Below are positions 63,227 to 64,000 of a stretch of 64,000 nucleotides of DNA, in pieces. Origin of the DNA: a bacterium (GTDB taxonomy: Bacteria; Pseudomonadota; Alphaproteobacteria; Caulobacterales; Hyphomonadaceae). The translations under genes were made by a program, and so were the position numbers. Each line of letters starts with the position of its first letter. Within the stretch, counting starts at the first letter, position 1. The notes under the pieces are model-generated. The model did not search any database, was not told where the DNA came from, and was given only the letters and a program-made list of their open reading frames with translations. The stretch covers positions 1 to 64,000 of the forward strand of contig WGML01000010.1 of assembly GCA_016125045.1 (NCBI GenBank). Reading direction: 5' to 3'.

Positions 63227-64000
63227 TCACGACGCGGCGTCGAACATCGATTTCGCCGCGACATAGTCCGGCTTGCCGTTCGGAGCCCTCGGCGCACGAT
63301 CCACGATCACGATCCGCCTCGGCGCTTTGTAGTGCGCGAGCCGGGAGCGCACATGCTCGATCAGCGCCGCCTCGTTCGCGACCGCACCTGAGCGAAGCCC
63401 GACCACCGCTGCAACCGTCTGTCCGAAACGAGGGTCCGGCCGCCCGAAGACGAGTGCATCCGCGACGCCGTCATGCGACTTCAGCGCCTCCTCGACCTCC
63501 TCGGGATAGATTTTCTCGCCGCCCGAATTGATGCAGTGGCTGCCCCGGCCGAGCAGCCTGATCCGGCCGTCGGCGTCGACCGTCGCGTGATCGCCCGAGA
63601 GCAGGTGCCGCACTCCGTTGATCGTGACATAGGTGCGCGCGGTCTTGTCCGGATCCTTGTAGTATCCCAGGGGCAGATTTCCCCACTTCGCCACCAACCC
63701 CACTTCGCCGGACCCCGGCTGAACGGGCGTCAGGCTTTCCGGGTGCACGACAAGCGTGTTCGGCGCATCAAACCTCGCGGCTTCGGGCGGCGCATCGCGC
63801 GATGCGATCGACCCGCCTAGGCCGGTGCCTTCAGACGCCCCGAAACTGTCGAACATCATCGCGGCGGGCATGAAATCGAGCAGCCCCTGCTTGACCTCCG
63901 GGCTCCACATCATCCCGCTTGATGTGACCACTTCCACGGAAGTCACATCATACCGCCCGGGTTCCGCGCGCAGCGCTTCAAGCAGCGGCTTTCCGAACGC
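63227..64000 (-). CDS. Acyl-CoA synthetase (AMP-binding), C-terminal part
   Basis: The gene runs off the right edge, so only the C-terminal 258 or so residues are seen. They show the adenylation motifs FDSFGASEGTGLGG, GYYKDPDKTARTY, SGDHATVDADGRIRLLGRG and INSGGEKIYPEEVE, with the C-terminal Lys in PNGKPDYVAAK. It is a fatty-acyl-CoA synthase/ligase or an AMP-dependent synthetase. The start is outside the window. It is convergent with the acyltransferase gene after 16 bases. Confidence 0.9.
   Translation of the reverse strand, partial: AFGKPLLEALRAEPGRYDVTSVEVVTSSGMMWSPEVKQGLLDFMPAAMMFDSFGASEGTGLGGSIASRDAPPEAARFDAPNTLVVHPESLTPVQPGSGEVGLVAKWGNLPLGYYKDPDKTARTYVTINGVRHLLSGDHATVDADGRIRLLGRGSHCINSGGEKIYPEEVEEALKSHDGVADALVFGRPDPRFGQTVAAVVGLRSGAVANEAALIEHVRSRLAHYKAPRRIVIVDRAPRAPNGKPDYVAAKSMFDAAS

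Overview
The window is a GC-rich, densely packed bacterial chromosome segment with about 60 protein-coding genes and no rRNA or tRNA gene that I can recognise. Gene content and order point to an alphaproteobacterium: lgt-midA-pgeF, prs to rplY-pth-ychF, petABC, cca-DUF6111-nudL-DUF1285 divergent from moxR-DUF58-DUF4159, a GAAC-N7-GAAC LexA box and a GGAAC-N17-CGTT EcfG-type promoter. I would place it near Hyphomonadaceae, Parvularculaceae or Caulobacterales, but the sequence alone does not settle this.

Layout. 1-2,115 is a decaying accessory edge: the 3' end of a tyrosine integrase is fused head-on to a truncated DUF1552 gene, next to a DUF1587/1592/1588 cytochrome-like gene broken by two small frameshifts. 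2,127-3,406 holds a secreted VOC protein and a TetR regulator. 3,891-10,888 is the alpha-2-macroglobulin/PbpC pair. 10,910-25,806 is mostly housekeeping: pgi, a lipoprotein cytochrome c, proC, YbjN, ubiK, lgt-midA-pgeF, prs, rplY-pth-ychF, two exporters, rlmJ and a membrane-anchored unknown. 25,853-37,704 carries a ClpP-family protease, a GST, a DAACS symporter, petABC, trmL, hemF, a sugar-type aminotransferase and cca-DUF6111-nudL-DUF1285. 37,753-44,433 is the MoxR/DUF58/DUF4159/VWA membrane operon. 44,399-51,040 mixes a GNAT, an SDR, a CorC-like protein and several small envelope proteins. 51,074-55,000 has queC-queE, a LuxI-family signal synthase with a long C-terminal extension, and a secreted glycosidase with DUF4214. 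55,266-57,848 has an OmpA-family protein divergent from a miniature ImuB-like protein. 57,921-64,000 has moaEBAD, a GH13 glucosidase, an acyltransferase and the end of an acyl-CoA synthetase gene.

How the genes connect. The lipoprotein cytochrome c and petABC belong to the respiratory chain, and hemF supplies haem. PbpC with alpha-2-macroglobulin, lgt, pgeF, OmpA and the MoxR operon concern the envelope. The most interesting parts are regulatory: a LexA box in front of the orphan ImuB-like gene, an EcfG-type promoter in front of ompA in the same intergenic region, a lux-box-like palindrome just upstream of the LuxI homolog, and an FNR-like palindrome upstream of hemF. No luxR, imuA or dnaE2 lies in this window.
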